Of a DNA stretch of 64,000 nt, positions 17,592-25,102 are shown in pieces (position 1 is the stretch's first letter; every line of letters begins with the position of its first letter). The position numbers and the translations under genes were made by a program. The stretch is taken from NCBI GenBank assembly GCA_036381435.1, contig DASVCW010000033.1:1-64000 (forward strand). The letters are read 5' to 3'. Below the pieces are notes generated by a model. That model saw nothing but the letters and a program-made list of their open reading frames with translations, made no database searches and was not told the origin of the DNA. Origin of the DNA: Fodinibius sp036381435 (GTDB lineage Bacteria; Bacteroidota; Rhodothermia; Balneolales; Balneolaceae).

Positions 17592-17643
17592 AAACTGCAG
17601 GCGGGACAGCTAAATACTTTCAAAAAATATTAAAAATATATTT

Positions 17644-17659
17644 AAGATATCTTTATCTT
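17644..17659. promoter_or_regulatory. Rrf2-type operator, AAGA-N8-TCTT
   Basis: AAGATATCTTTATCTT, a 16-bp inverted repeat 115 bp upstream of the 118-residue protein that starts the nirK unit. The same pattern recurs at 17723, 27767, 35306, 35801 and 35874, next to Rrf2 regulator genes and respiratory operons. Confidence 0.6.
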
Positions 17660-17722
17660 AAATTCATAATTGATCATTATTATACCGTTGAAGGCTCAAA
17701 AGAGCTTTTTTTAAACCTAAAT

Positions 17723-17738
17723 AAGACAAAAAAGTCTT
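17723..17738. promoter_or_regulatory. Rrf2-type operator, AAGAC-N6-GTCTT
   Basis: AAGACAAAAAAGTCTT has perfect 5-bp arms and lies 20 bp before the start codon at 17759, where a repressor would block the promoter or early transcript. Its arms equal those of the site in front of the second Rrf2 gene (35801). Confidence 0.65.
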
Positions 17739-17758
17739 AAATATAATAGGTTGAAGTA

Positions 17759-18115
17759 ATGAAAAAGATTTATTCAATCATATTGCTTTTTTCCTTTCTG
17801 ACAGGCGCGATGCAGCCGATTATGCCTATGATTGAATACCAGCTTTACAGCGGCAACCTGATCGAATTTTTTGACTCCGGAAATGGAAATCCTTGTGATG
17901 ATCTTATTCAGCTGCTAAAAAAAGATTGTCAGGATCAACAGAATGACGCGCAGCAAAGCCTGCTCGACGACGATTATTATCCGCTTGCTTTACAAACCGC
18001 TGCACCGCCTAAAGCTATTATTATTCTCGACAAGGGAAAGTTAGAAATTTTCATCAGCCATCATCTTAAAACACGTCCCTTTTCTATTAATCCCCCGCCT
18101 CCCAAGTTGAGCTGA
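17759..18115 (+). CDS. Small secreted protein leading the nirK operon
   Basis: 118 residues starting with a signal peptide (MKKIYSIILLFSFLTGAMQP). The mature part has an acidic, Gln-rich middle (CDDLIQLLKKDCQDQQNDAQ, with a C-x10-C pair) and ends FSINPPPPKLS. I do not recognise a family. It is the first gene behind two AAGA-N8-TCTT operators and is followed 58 bp later by nirK, so it is probably expressed with nitrite reductase. The two cysteines and the exported state would suit a metal or redox accessory, but that is a guess. The size and C-terminal PPP tail recall secreted copper-metabolism accessories of Bacteroidetes. Confidence 0.65.
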   Translation: MKKIYSIILLFSFLTGAMQPIMPMIEYQLYSGNLIEFFDSGNGNPCDDLIQLLKKDCQDQQNDAQQSLLDDDYYPLALQTAAPPKAIIILDKGKLEIFISHHLKTRPFSINPPPPKLS

Positions 18116-18173
18116 TACCCTTCCTATACCTATAGCTCAACAATTTAACATCCTAAAAAACAGGAGGCAGATT

Positions 18174-19313
18174 ATGTACTCTCTAAAAAGGATATCAATA
18201 TTAATTAGTGTTCTGCTAATCACAGGCGCAGCATGTTCAAATTTGCAAAATGTACAGGAGAAAAAAGCAGATCTTGAAATAGAAGGAAACTGGTACGGCC
18301 TGCCCGAAGCCAAACTCTTTCAGGAAGATTATGACGGCCCGCCGGTTGTGGGTGAGCATCTCACAAGGCTGCCCAATGTAGCTCCGCTTGAACCGGGAAA
18401 TCAAATTCACGAGGTGCGGATTGATGTAATCGCGCAGGAAGTGGAAGTTGCTCCCGGTATACGTTACAAAGCCTGGACTTTTGGCGGTTCCGTGCCCGGT
18501 CCCGTACTGCACGTCCGGGAGGGGGATAAAGTGATCTTCACCATGAAAAATCGCAGTAATGAAAAGGTTTCGGTATCAAGCCCTTCAAAGGGTGGAGCTT
18601 TATTCCTGAAACAGTTGCAAACAAACAATTTGCAGCAACCCGAACCGGTCATTCAGCCCATGATGCACTCGATGGATTTTCATTCCGGAACGGTAGCAGC
18701 AGACGATAAATGGCGAAATGTGCCTCCGGGAATGACCATTCAGTTCGAATGGATCGCCAATTATCCCGGAGTCTATATTTATCACTGTGGAACTCCACCC
18801 GTTTTACAGCATATGTCCATGGGGCAATACGGAATGGTGATCGTTTCACCCCGCGAAGGTTATCCTACCGATGAAAAGGTAGATAAAGCATTTGCTGTTG
18901 TTCAGTCAGAATTCTATTTGAAAGAAGGCCCCGACGGACTCTATCAAATGGACTATGATGCAGCTCTTGCAAAACAGCCAACGGTTGTTGCCTTTAACGG
19001 ACATCAAAATGCGTTGATTGATCATCCATTAATGGTAGAAAAGGGTGACCGTATTCGGCTTTATGTGCTGAACGTAGGTCCCAACGACGGATCAAGCATT
19101 CACGCAATAGGTGCTGTTTTCGATCGGGTTTGGTATGAAGGTAGCCCCGAAAATCTATGGAGGGGCATGCAAACGGTTCTGTTAGGAGCCAGCAACGGGG
19201 CGGTCGTGGAATTTATCGTACCCGAAGAAGGGGAATATGTACTCGTAGATCATGAGATGGCCGACGCCGAAAAAGGCGCCAAAGGCTTGATCCTCACCAA
19301 AGAACATCAATAA
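18174..19313 (+). CDS. nirK: Copper-containing nitrite reductase
   Basis: Reduces nitrite to nitric oxide in the periplasm. The 379-residue protein is a two-cupredoxin NirK. Ligands by position: type 1 Cu H165, C205 and H213; type 2 Cu H170, H204 and H360; catalytic Asp168 in HSMDFH and His310 in SSIHAIG. In YHCGTPPVLQHMSMGQYG the residue aligned with the usual axial Met is Gln218, with Met214/216 nearby, so the type 1 site may be unusual. The N-terminus is a lipoprotein signal (ITGAAC, Cys21), implying membrane anchoring. A strong ribosome-binding site AGGAGG lies 6 bp before the ATG. It is followed by an azurin gene, its likely electron donor, 23 bp on. Control is predicted from the Rrf2-type operators at 17644 and 17723. 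Confidence 0.95.
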   Translation: MYSLKRISILISVLLITGAACSNLQNVQEKKADLEIEGNWYGLPEAKLFQEDYDGPPVVGEHLTRLPNVAPLEPGNQIHEVRIDVIAQEVEVAPGIRYKAWTFGGSVPGPVLHVREGDKVIFTMKNRSNEKVSVSSPSKGGALFLKQLQTNNLQQPEPVIQPMMHSMDFHSGTVAADDKWRNVPPGMTIQFEWIANYPGVYIYHCGTPPVLQHMSMGQYGMVIVSPREGYPTDEKVDKAFAVVQSEFYLKEGPDGLYQMDYDAALAKQPTVVAFNGHQNALIDHPLMVEKGDRIRLYVLNVGPNDGSSIHAIGAVFDRVWYEGSPENLWRGMQTVLLGASNGAVVEFIVPEEGEYVLVDHEMADAEKGAKGLILTKEHQ

Positions 19314-19336
19314 TTTTACTCTAAAATCTTACCGTT

Positions 19337-19843
19337 ATGAAAACTCTAAAAGCACTCACCACCTTATTGACACTCATGCTGGTTTCATTTTTATCAGTAT
19401 CAGCAGCAGTGGTAACAGACAGTTCGAATACTGATGAAGACATTCGAACCATCACAATCATCGGTACCGACCGTATGAACTTTAGTGTAGAAGAAATCAC
19501 CGCGTCGCCCGGCGAACGCATTAAAGTGATACTAAAAGTCGAAAGCCGGATCCCCAAATCAGCGATGGCACACAACGTCGTTTTTCTGAAAGAAGGAACC
19601 GATGCAGAAGCTTTTGCCAACGCATCAGCTATGGCGGCCGGTAATCAATACATCGCTCCCGAACTTAAGGAACAGATTATTGCAGCAACCGATCTGGCCG
19701 GCGGCGGAGAAACGGTTGAAATTACCTTCACCGTGCCGGAGGAAGCAGGGAACTATGAATACATCTGTTCTTTCCCGGGTCACTATTATGCCGGAATGAA
19801 GGGAACGTTAGTAGTTAAAGAGGCACTTGCTGATAAAAACTAA
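19337..19843 (+). CDS. Azurin-like cupredoxin
   Basis: Periplasmic blue copper protein of 168 residues, with a Sec signal peptide ending near SVSAA (residue 24). Copper ligands are all present in azurin order: H79 in AMAHNVVF, then C144, H149 and M153 in CSFPGHYYAGMKG. It follows nirK by 23 bp and is ended by a strong terminator, so the two form one unit and azurin is the natural electron carrier to NirK. A paralogue with a lipoprotein anchor lies at 22872-23459 on the other strand. Confidence 0.93.
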   Translation: MKTLKALTTLLTLMLVSFLSVSAAVVTDSSNTDEDIRTITIIGTDRMNFSVEEITASPGERIKVILKVESRIPKSAMAHNVVFLKEGTDAEAFANASAMAAGNQYIAPELKEQIIAATDLAGGGETVEITFTVPEEAGNYEYICSFPGHYYAGMKGTLVVKEALADKN

Positions 19844-19851
19844 GACAAATG

Positions 19852-19889
19852 AAGGGAGCGGCTTTCCTACAGGTCGCTCCCTTTTTCTA
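19852..19889 (+). terminator. Rho-independent terminator after nirK-azurin
   Basis: Stem AAGGGAGCG (19852-19860) with CGCTCCCTT (19875-19883), 14-base loop, followed by TTTCTATTTATTT. It begins 9 bp after the azurin stop. Confidence 0.85.
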
Positions 19890-20022
19890 TTTATTTGATA
19901 TTAAAAAACGGTTTCCATCCTAATTCTGTTACTTGTTCCGGCGTTGTCTCTCAAATTTACCATTTCTTATCTTTAGCCTAGTATTTGTTCGATAATAAAT
20001 AAGTGACTTAAACAGAATATTG

Positions 20023-21048
20023 ATGGAATTAGGAATTTATACCTTTGTTGAAAATACTCCTGAACCGGGCACAGGGCAGAAGCTTTCTCCGGATGAGCGG
20101 CTTAGCAATCTGATGGAAGAGATTGAACTTGCGGACCAGGCCGGGCTCAATGTATTTGGTATTGGTGAGCATCATCGTGAAGAGTATGTTTCTTCGGCTC
20201 CCGCGGTTATACTTGCAGCTGCGGCTGAGCGGACGAAACAAATTCGCCTTACCAGTGCAGTTACCGTATTAGGTTCCGAAGATCCCGTTCGTGTATATCA
20301 ACAATTTTCTACACTGGATTTGCTTTCAAAGGGAAGGGCTGAAATAATGGTAGGCCGTGGTTCTTTTACCGAATCTTTTCCGCTTTTTGGTTACGATTTA
20401 AATGATTACGATGAGCTTTTTGCAGAGAAGCTCGATCTGCTTCTTACCCTGCGGCAACAGGAGAAAGTCACATGGAGCGGCAAGCACCGGGCATCAATCA
20501 ATGGACGGGGAATCTATCCTCAGCCAACGGGGTCAATTCCTATATGGATTGCGGTTGGCGGTACACCGCAGTCGGCTTATAGAGCAGGGGCACTGGGACT
20601 TCCGATGGCGCTGGGAATTATCGGGGGACAACCTGAACGTTTCAAGCCGCTGACCGATCTTCATCTTCGCGGGGCTCAGGAAGCGGGTTACCCGGAACCG
20701 GAGCTAAGCATCAATTCACATGGTTTTATTGCGGATACCTCACAGGAGGCGGCTGATATTGCCTTTCCGGCGTTTAAACAGACGATGGATAAAATAGGAA
20801 AAGAACGTGGCTGGTCACCTATGACCCGGGAGCAGTTTGAAGCGTCACGAACATTAAGGGGAGCCAATGTAGTAGGCAGTCCACAGGAGGTGATTGACAA
20901 AATTTTGTTTCAGCATGAAATTTTCGGTCACCGCCGTTTTATGCTACAGATGAGTGTGGGGAGCATGTCGCATAAAAAGCTACTGCGTTCTATTGAGTTG
21001 TTCGCAACCGAGGTGGCTCCGGCTGTTAGAAAAGAGCTTGATAAGTGA
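20023..21048 (+). CDS. LLM-class flavin-dependent oxidoreductase (luciferase-like)
   Basis: A 341-residue bacterial-luciferase-like monooxygenase with a TIM-barrel pattern: MELGIYTFVENTP, IGEHHREEYVSSAPAV (about 51-66), RIRLTSAVTVLGSEDPVRVY-like segment after AAERTKQ, and GRGSFTESFPLFGYDL. These match the group that PGAP-style annotation names LLM class oxidoreductase; substrate unknown, FMNH2 expected as cofactor. The ATG at 20023 is preferred over the TTG just before it. It stands alone between the nirK unit and a convergent minus-strand operon, so no functional link is implied. Confidence 0.85.
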   Translation: MELGIYTFVENTPEPGTGQKLSPDERLSNLMEEIELADQAGLNVFGIGEHHREEYVSSAPAVILAAAAERTKQIRLTSAVTVLGSEDPVRVYQQFSTLDLLSKGRAEIMVGRGSFTESFPLFGYDLNDYDELFAEKLDLLLTLRQQEKVTWSGKHRASINGRGIYPQPTGSIPIWIAVGGTPQSAYRAGALGLPMALGIIGGQPERFKPLTDLHLRGAQEAGYPEPELSINSHGFIADTSQEAADIAFPAFKQTMDKIGKERGWSPMTREQFEASRTLRGANVVGSPQEVIDKILFQHEIFGHRRFMLQMSVGSMSHKKLLRSIELFATEVAPAVRKELDK

Positions 21049-21137
21049 ACTTAAAGATTCTATTCAATTTAAGTTTCATTATTTCTGCTCGGATATAGCT
21101 GATTGCAAATGTAGGCCATCTTGGAGATGGACTATAT

Positions 21138-21542
21138 TTATTTATTGTAAGAGGTAATTCTCTTCCAGTGTGAAAGAACAAAAAGCGCTACAGAAATGGT
21201 TTGAAGGATCAGGCCGGCTTTTCCCAAAAGTGGAATTCCTAAAATAAAAGACAACAGGTTCAGCAAAATTCCCGCGTTAAGCGCAATGACCACAAGCCAG
21301 CTAAAAGCTTCGTTTCCGCGGGATGCCCCCTTTAAAAATCTCGGCAGAATCCAATAAGCCGTTCCAAGGGTGAATTGAATGATCCAGCCCCAGATAAGAA
21401 TTTGAATATGTACCGGTAGTAGCAGCCAAACAGCGGGATGAATGGGGAAAGCCTTATGAACAAGCATCACCACTCCGAGCGACACGCCAACAGTCAGATA
21501 TACCAGGGAAAAACGAATCATCCAGCGGCTTTGAACAGGCAT
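21138..21542 (-). CDS. Four-helix membrane protein resembling the N-terminal part of heme-copper oxidase subunit I
   Basis: 134 residues with four hydrophobic segments. The second reads LLLPVHIQILIWGWIIQFTL followed by GTAYWILPRF, like helix II of oxidase/NO reductase subunit I, where a His binds the low-spin heme. The rest of a subunit I is absent. It is a paralogue of the next gene upstream, which keeps HALMLGWITQIIMGVSIWMF. The two are 3 bp apart, in an operon with DUF3565. A heme-binding or assembly role near nirK and the NO-related genes is plausible but unproven. Confidence 0.7.
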   Translation of the reverse strand: MPVQSRWMIRFSLVYLTVGVSLGVVMLVHKAFPIHPAVWLLLPVHIQILIWGWIIQFTLGTAYWILPRFLKGASRGNEAFSWLVVIALNAGILLNLLSFILGIPLLGKAGLILQTISVALFVLSHWKRITSYNK

Positions 21543-21545
21543 AAT

Positions 21546-21986
21546 TCAACTCTTCTTTTTGCGGTTTCGGATGCGCTGTTTCTTTGATTGAATACGGGGC
21601 CACATTTCAAACACATAAAAAATAACGGCAGTAAGCTGTAGCAGGGCTGAAGCGCTCAATAAAATTGACCAGAATTTAAGATCAGATAATTCAACAAAGG
21701 GAGAAGAAATAACTCTTAATACCAGTCCGGTATTTAAAAATAGGTACGTTAACCAGCTTAATTTTTGGGCTTTGAATCCTTCATTTCGTGGCCGTCCCGG
21801 GAACATCCATATGGAAACACCCATGATAATTTGGGTAATCCAGCCCAGCATGAGTGCATGCCAGAAGAGTGGGATTAATACTGAGAGGGGAAATGTGGTA
21901 AAGAAATCAATGAATACCCGGAGAAGGAGGGAAAGAATGAAATATAAAAGTCCGGTTTTTATGAACAGTCTTGAAATCTTTGGCAT
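21546..21986 (-). CDS. Four-helix membrane protein, paralogue of the adjacent mini-oxidase-like gene
   Basis: 146 residues, four hydrophobic segments and a basic C-terminal tail (QSKKQRIRNRKKKS). LFWHALMLGWITQIIMGVSI (around residues 40-59) aligns with the His-bearing helix of oxidase subunit I, and LSWLTYLFLNTGLVLRVI with the next helix. The His is conserved in both tandem copies. Downstream of DUF3565 (27-bp gap), upstream of its paralogue (3-bp gap). The function is not known to me. Confidence 0.7.
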   Translation of the reverse strand: MPKISRLFIKTGLLYFILSLLLRVFIDFFTTFPLSVLIPLFWHALMLGWITQIIMGVSIWMFPGRPRNEGFKAQKLSWLTYLFLNTGLVLRVISSPFVELSDLKFWSILLSASALLQLTAVIFYVFEMWPRIQSKKQRIRNRKKKS

Positions 21987-22013
21987 CTACAGTTCATTAT
22001 CTTTAGGTTCATT

Positions 22014-22205
22014 TCAGTCGCACTTCTTGCAGTTCAACTTATGGCCGATGTGCCCTTTTCGCCCCTGTTCACTCATTACCCATGGGCGCAACTGCCAGGG
22101 CGGATTGTGCCGCACGTGCTGGTTATGGCCGCATTTCAGCTCGGCTACCCAGTCATCTTTTTCGTCTTTATGATATCCGATTATTGGTTGTTCGATGATT
22201 AAAAT
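22014..22205 (-). CDS. DUF3565 family small protein
   Basis: About 63 residues: IIGYHKDEKDDWVAELKCGH, then NQHVRHNPPWQLRPWVMSEQ, GRKGHIGHKLNCKKCD. I recognise this as DUF3565 (IVGFHQDxxGDWVAxLxCGHxQHVRHxPPW). Conserved Cys and His residues suggest metal binding. No ATG, GTG or TTG exists upstream of the conserved core; after an in-frame stop the first possible initiator is ATT at 22203-22205. Either a rare start is used or the sequence holds an error. It sits between the truncated hemoglobin and the mini-oxidase-like genes on the same strand. Confidence 0.75.
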   Translation of the reverse strand: MLIIEQPIIGYHKDEKDDWVAELKCGHNQHVRHNPPWQLRPWVMSEQGRKGHIGHKLNCKKCD

Positions 22206-22225
22206 AAAGTTAGTTCAGGGGTTTT

Positions 22226-22309
22226 ACTGAGAACCGCAGAGTATTCACAGAGGGGCACGGAGTTTTTACCTCTGCGATTTTCCGTGCCTTCTCAGTGTAA
22301 CTCCGTGTT
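22226..22309. repeat. Inverted-repeat element (GCAGAG...CACGGAG type)
   Basis: ACTGAGAACCGCAGAG, GGGGCACGGAG and, inverted, CTCTGCGATTTTCCGTGCC and CTCAGT occur within about 85 bp just after the truncated hemoglobin stop codon. This GC-richer block is a non-coding mini-repeat of a kind common in Bacteroidetes genomes. Confidence 0.5.
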
Positions 22310-22315
22310 ATCACC

Positions 22316-22696
22316 TTATTCAAATTTGCCATCTATTGCTAACCGAATGGTAAAAGCCGATGCAATTTTGAAAGCCATTTCTTTGGCGTGGTTTGCTTTT
22401 TCACCCGCAAACAGTTCATCCACTGTTTTTGTCCATAGTCCTAACCAGATGTTAAAGTCATCTTTTTTAATGGGCAAAGGCTGATGCTTGCGATAAGGCC
22501 TGCCATTAAAACGCCGGGTCTGGAAAAGAATATTTGACCAGAAATCCACCATTTTGGGCAGGTGCGTATCCCACTCCACCTGCGCTACATCATTGAAAAT
22601 ATATCCCAGGCGTTCATCATCTCCTACCTTTTTATAGAACTGATGGACCAAAAGGGTGATGTCTTCGTCGTTTCGTATATCCGTCTTTACCTGCAT
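22316..22696 (-). CDS. Truncated hemoglobin, group III
   Basis: 126-residue 2-over-2 globin. The proximal heme ligand is H71 in YRKHQPLPI, preceded by DFWSNILFQTRRFNGRP and followed by FNIWLGLWTKTVDELFAGEK, the group III (Campylobacter Ctb-like) pattern. Such globins bind oxygen and NO and are linked to nitrosative stress. It heads a minus-strand set with DUF3565 and the mini-oxidase-like proteins. No AAGA-N8-TCTT site is seen in front of it. Confidence 0.9.
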   Translation of the reverse strand: MQVKTDIRNDEDITLLVHQFYKKVGDDERLGYIFNDVAQVEWDTHLPKMVDFWSNILFQTRRFNGRPYRKHQPLPIKKDDFNIWLGLWTKTVDELFAGEKANHAKEMAFKIASAFTIRLAIDGKFE

Positions 22697-22720
22697 AATT
22701 GAAGTAATAATGGAAAATTG

Positions 22721-22750
22721 TTAACTAACGGGAGTTCGAGATAAATATCT
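22721..22750. repeat. Fragment of the TTAACGTGAGTTCGAGATA repeat
   Basis: CTAACGGGAGTTCGAGATAA at about 22725 matches, with few changes, the terminal inverted repeat of the MITE at 53678-53957. No inverted partner was found nearby, so it is a solo end. Confidence 0.45.
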
Positions 22751-22824
22751 ATTGCAGTCCGCGATGTATCTTTAACTTCCTGAAATATGAAAACAGTTAT
22801 TCCGAGCTCATATCAACTAAGATA

Positions 22825-22861
22825 AAGCAGGCCGGGAGAAATAGTTCATTCCGGCCTGCTT
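22825..22861 (-). terminator. Strong terminator after the lipid-anchored azurin gene
   Basis: Perfect 11-bp stem AAGCAGGCCGG / CCGGCCTGCTT (22825-22835 and 22851-22861). It starts 10 bp past the stop of the minus-strand azurin gene; a short T run follows on that strand. Confidence 0.8.
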
Positions 22862-22871
22862 AATTTAATGT

Positions 22872-23459
22872 TTATTCAACGATCAATTTTCCGCTCATGC
22901 CTGCCGCAAAATGGCCCGGGAAGGAACATAAATAGTCATAACTTCCCGTTTGGTCAGGCACCGTAAAGGTTACTTCAACGGTTTCTCCGCCTGCTGCGAG
23001 ATCAGTATGAGCGATGATTTGATCAGCTAAATCAGCCGGAATATAATCGCTCGCCCTTGCCATCGCCGCGGCGGTTGCGAATGCATCGGCATCTGCTCCC
23101 TGCATAAGTAAAACCCAGTTATGCACCATCGCTCCGGCAGGCAGTTTAGTTATTGTAGTGAGACGAATACGTATTTTTTCGCCCGGTGAAGCTTTAATAT
23201 TTTCAAGCAACAGGAATGTTTCTCCGTTAGTTAATTCTACGGTCTCACCCGTGCCGATTCGTTCACCGTTCTCTTCAACCACAAACTTCATTTTATTGAT
23301 GCCGATGATATCAATCGTTCTGATATCGTCCTCCGCCACGGCCTTTTGAGCAGTTTCTGTTTGGGTTGGTTCACTTTGAGCCGGTTCATTTGGATTGTTG
23401 CCTCCGCCGCAAGCCGAAAGAAATAAGAATAATGGAAGTAAGAATGTTAAATGTCGCAT
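22872..23459 (-). CDS. Azurin-like cupredoxin lipoprotein
   Basis: 195 residues with a lipoprotein signal (FLFLSAC, Cys17), a disordered Pro/Glu/Gln-rich linker (residues 20-42) and an azurin domain. Copper ligands H113 (AMVHNWVLL), C178, H183, M187 (CSFPGHFAAGMSG) are complete. Relative to the azurin at 19337 it has an insertion of about 25 residues after IIGINKMKFVV. Both share the block DIRTIxIIG, so they are paralogues. The lipid anchor and linker suggest a membrane-tethered electron shuttle to an oxidase or nitrite reductase. Monocistronic, closed by a strong terminator. Confidence 0.92.
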   Translation of the reverse strand: MRHLTFLLPLFLFLSACGGGNNPNEPAQSEPTQTETAQKAVAEDDIRTIDIIGINKMKFVVEENGERIGTGETVELTNGETFLLLENIKASPGEKIRIRLTTITKLPAGAMVHNWVLLMQGADADAFATAAAMARASDYIPADLADQIIAHTDLAAGGETVEVTFTVPDQTGSYDYLCSFPGHFAAGMSGKLIVE

Positions 23460-23517
23460 AAGTTGTATGGTTGGATTGAATTTTAATTATGGCTTATGAA
23501 AGCCTTTTGTTATTTCC

Positions 23518-23943
23518 CTAAAGCAAAGTCGCTTCTAGAGTAACAGTTGTGCCCTTTAGCGCTTTAGAAACGGGGCAACCATTTTTAGCATCTTCCGCGA
23601 ACTCCTGAAATTTATCATCAGCAATACCGGGAACCTTTGCTCTGGTTATCAATTTTATACCGCTGATTTCGGGGCCTCCATCATTCACTTCAAAGGTAAC
23701 TTCAGCGTCCGTATCAATAGATTCAGGAGTATAATCTGCCTCGGAAAGTTCAAGTGATAACGCCATAGAAAAACATCCGGCGAGTGCTGCACCAATCAGT
23801 TCTTCAGGGTTTGTTCCCTCTTCATTTTTAAAACGAGAGCCGAATGAATAAGCCCCTTCATAAGCTCTGCTGGCCATTTTCATGGTGCCTTTTCCATTCT
23901 TCAGACTTCCTTTCCATATCGCGTTAGCTTTTCGTGTAGGCAT
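23518..23943 (-). CDS. OsmC family peroxiredoxin
   Basis: 141-residue OsmC/Ohr-type protein. Landmarks are TNPEELIGAALAGCFSMALS with the peroxidatic Cys57, and AEDAKNGCPVSKALKG with the resolving Cys near 122. It reduces organic or fatty-acid hydroperoxides. Length and both cysteines are normal for OsmC. It lies between the azurin lipoprotein and the cbb3 oxidase operon, same strand, with separate intergenic gaps. Confidence 0.93.
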   Translation of the reverse strand: MPTRKANAIWKGSLKNGKGTMKMASRAYEGAYSFGSRFKNEEGTNPEELIGAALAGCFSMALSLELSEADYTPESIDTDAEVTFEVNDGGPEISGIKLITRAKVPGIADDKFQEFAEDAKNGCPVSKALKGTTVTLEATLL

Positions 23944-24011
23944 AATTATGATTTATGAGTTATGATTTATTATTTATGGTTAACTAAAAATGTTGATTGC
24001 CGCTAAACTAC

Positions 24012-24869
24012 TTAGTTAGATAATCCTTCGGCACGCACTTTAGCCACATCTTCGGCAGTAACCGTAGGAGCATTATTCCCCCAGCTTGTTCTTTCATGGT
24101 TGATAATCGCAGCTACTTCTTCATCCGACAACTGCTCAGCAAAAGGAGGCATTATCGTGGCATAATCTACTCCGTTAATGGCTTTGCCCTGTAAGCCATA
24201 TAGAATAATTTCAATATGCCGGTTGGGATCTTCTGCCGTTACCACAGGGTCGCCTGCAAGGGGCGGGAAAGCCCCGGGAACACCCATTCCGTTTGCTTGG
24301 TGACAGGTAGCGCAGCTGGTGCGGTACAAAGTAGCTCCTACATTCGCTTTTGCTTCGAGTGAAGGTTTTTCTACAGGCCCTGTTGAGGCGGTTTTTGGTG
24401 AATAAAAACTGTAAGTAGGAGATGTAGCAAATTCACCCGGCGGATTCCATTGCTGAGCAATATAAACCATACTCCAGCCCACAATAGCTAGTAGCAGCAC
24501 CCATGCCCAGGTTGGAACCGGCGCAGGAGTTTCGGCTCGTGATGGTTCCCAAAAAGGTTCTGATGCCCCGCCGTAAGCGTTAATCAAAACGGGCACTTTG
24601 CCTTCAAGAACATCTTTTTCCTGTAGTCCGTCAATGCTAATGCCGGGACCGTTCCGGACTTCAAAGTTAACAGTGCGAACTCCGATTTTGCCGACAGCAT
24701 CAGTGGCCTCGATTCGGAGGGTATGGGTTCCGTCTTCAAGCTGAGTGGTATCCAGTTCGAACCGAACTGGCGGACGATAGGTTACAATAGGTTCTTTCTG
24801 ATCATCCAGAAATATTCTTACCAGATTGGCTTCTTTTTCGGCCTTGTTTAATGGATCTCCGTTGTTCAA
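24012..24869 (-). CDS. Membrane-bound cytochrome c with N-terminal Ig-like domain (CcoP-like role)
   Basis: 285 residues: an N-terminal beta-sandwich (about 15-100; FELDTTQLEDGTHTLRIEAT is a typical Ig-like strand pattern), one membrane helix (WAWVLLLAIVGWSMVYIA, 121-138), and a C-terminal cytochrome c domain with C186-A-T-C-H190 and a probable axial Met240 in YATIMPPF. There is no signal peptide, so with the heme domain outside the Ig-like domain would be cytosolic. It overlaps the preceding gene by 4 bp (TTGA, TTG start) in the ccoN-ccoO operon, the position of CcoP, but standard CcoP carries two hemes and lacks an Ig-like domain. Confidence 0.85.
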   Translation of the reverse strand: MNNGDPLNKAEKEANLVRIFLDDQKEPIVTYRPPVRFELDTTQLEDGTHTLRIEATDAVGKIGVRTVNFEVRNGPGISIDGLQEKDVLEGKVPVLINAYGGASEPFWEPSRAETPAPVPTWAWVLLLAIVGWSMVYIAQQWNPPGEFATSPTYSFYSPKTASTGPVEKPSLEAKANVGATLYRTSCATCHQANGMGVPGAFPPLAGDPVVTAEDPNRHIEIILYGLQGKAINGVDYATIMPPFAEQLSDEEVAAIINHERTSWGNNAPTVTAEDVAKVRAEGLSN

Positions 24870-25090
24870 AACTCTTCCTCCAAAATTCTATGCTTAATAT
24901 GGTGTTGGGATTTTTCACCCGGCCTGAAAAGCAGTTTAACGGCCCATATAACCACAGCCGCAACGATGATTGAAGAAATAATCAGTACCAGGTAATAAAG
25001 TATAGTGTCGGGAGCGGCATGAGAACGTCCGTGCACAGAGGTCGAAAAGTCGGTCAGATGTTGTATGAATACTGTAAATATTAAAGGCAT
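24866..25090 (-). CDS. Small membrane protein of the cbb3 operon
   Basis: 74 residues with one strong membrane helix (ILYYLVLIISSIIVAAVVIW, about 30-49) and a polar C-terminus. The N-terminal HLTDFSTSVHGRSHAAPD segment is unusual. It lies between ccoO (12-bp gap) and the CcoP-like gene (4-bp overlap), the place of CcoQ or the N-terminal helix of CcoP. It may supply a helix for docking the one-helix cytochrome c. Confidence 0.65.
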   Translation of the reverse strand: MPLIFTVFIQHLTDFSTSVHGRSHAAPDTILYYLVLIISSIIVAAVVIWAVKLLFRPGEKSQHHIKHRILEEEF

Positions 25091-25102
25091 ATTGTTCTGC
25101 GG

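Noticed and set aside
18121..18173. Riboswitch or leader RNA before nirK
   Set aside because: The gap is too short and shows only a strong ribosome-binding site.
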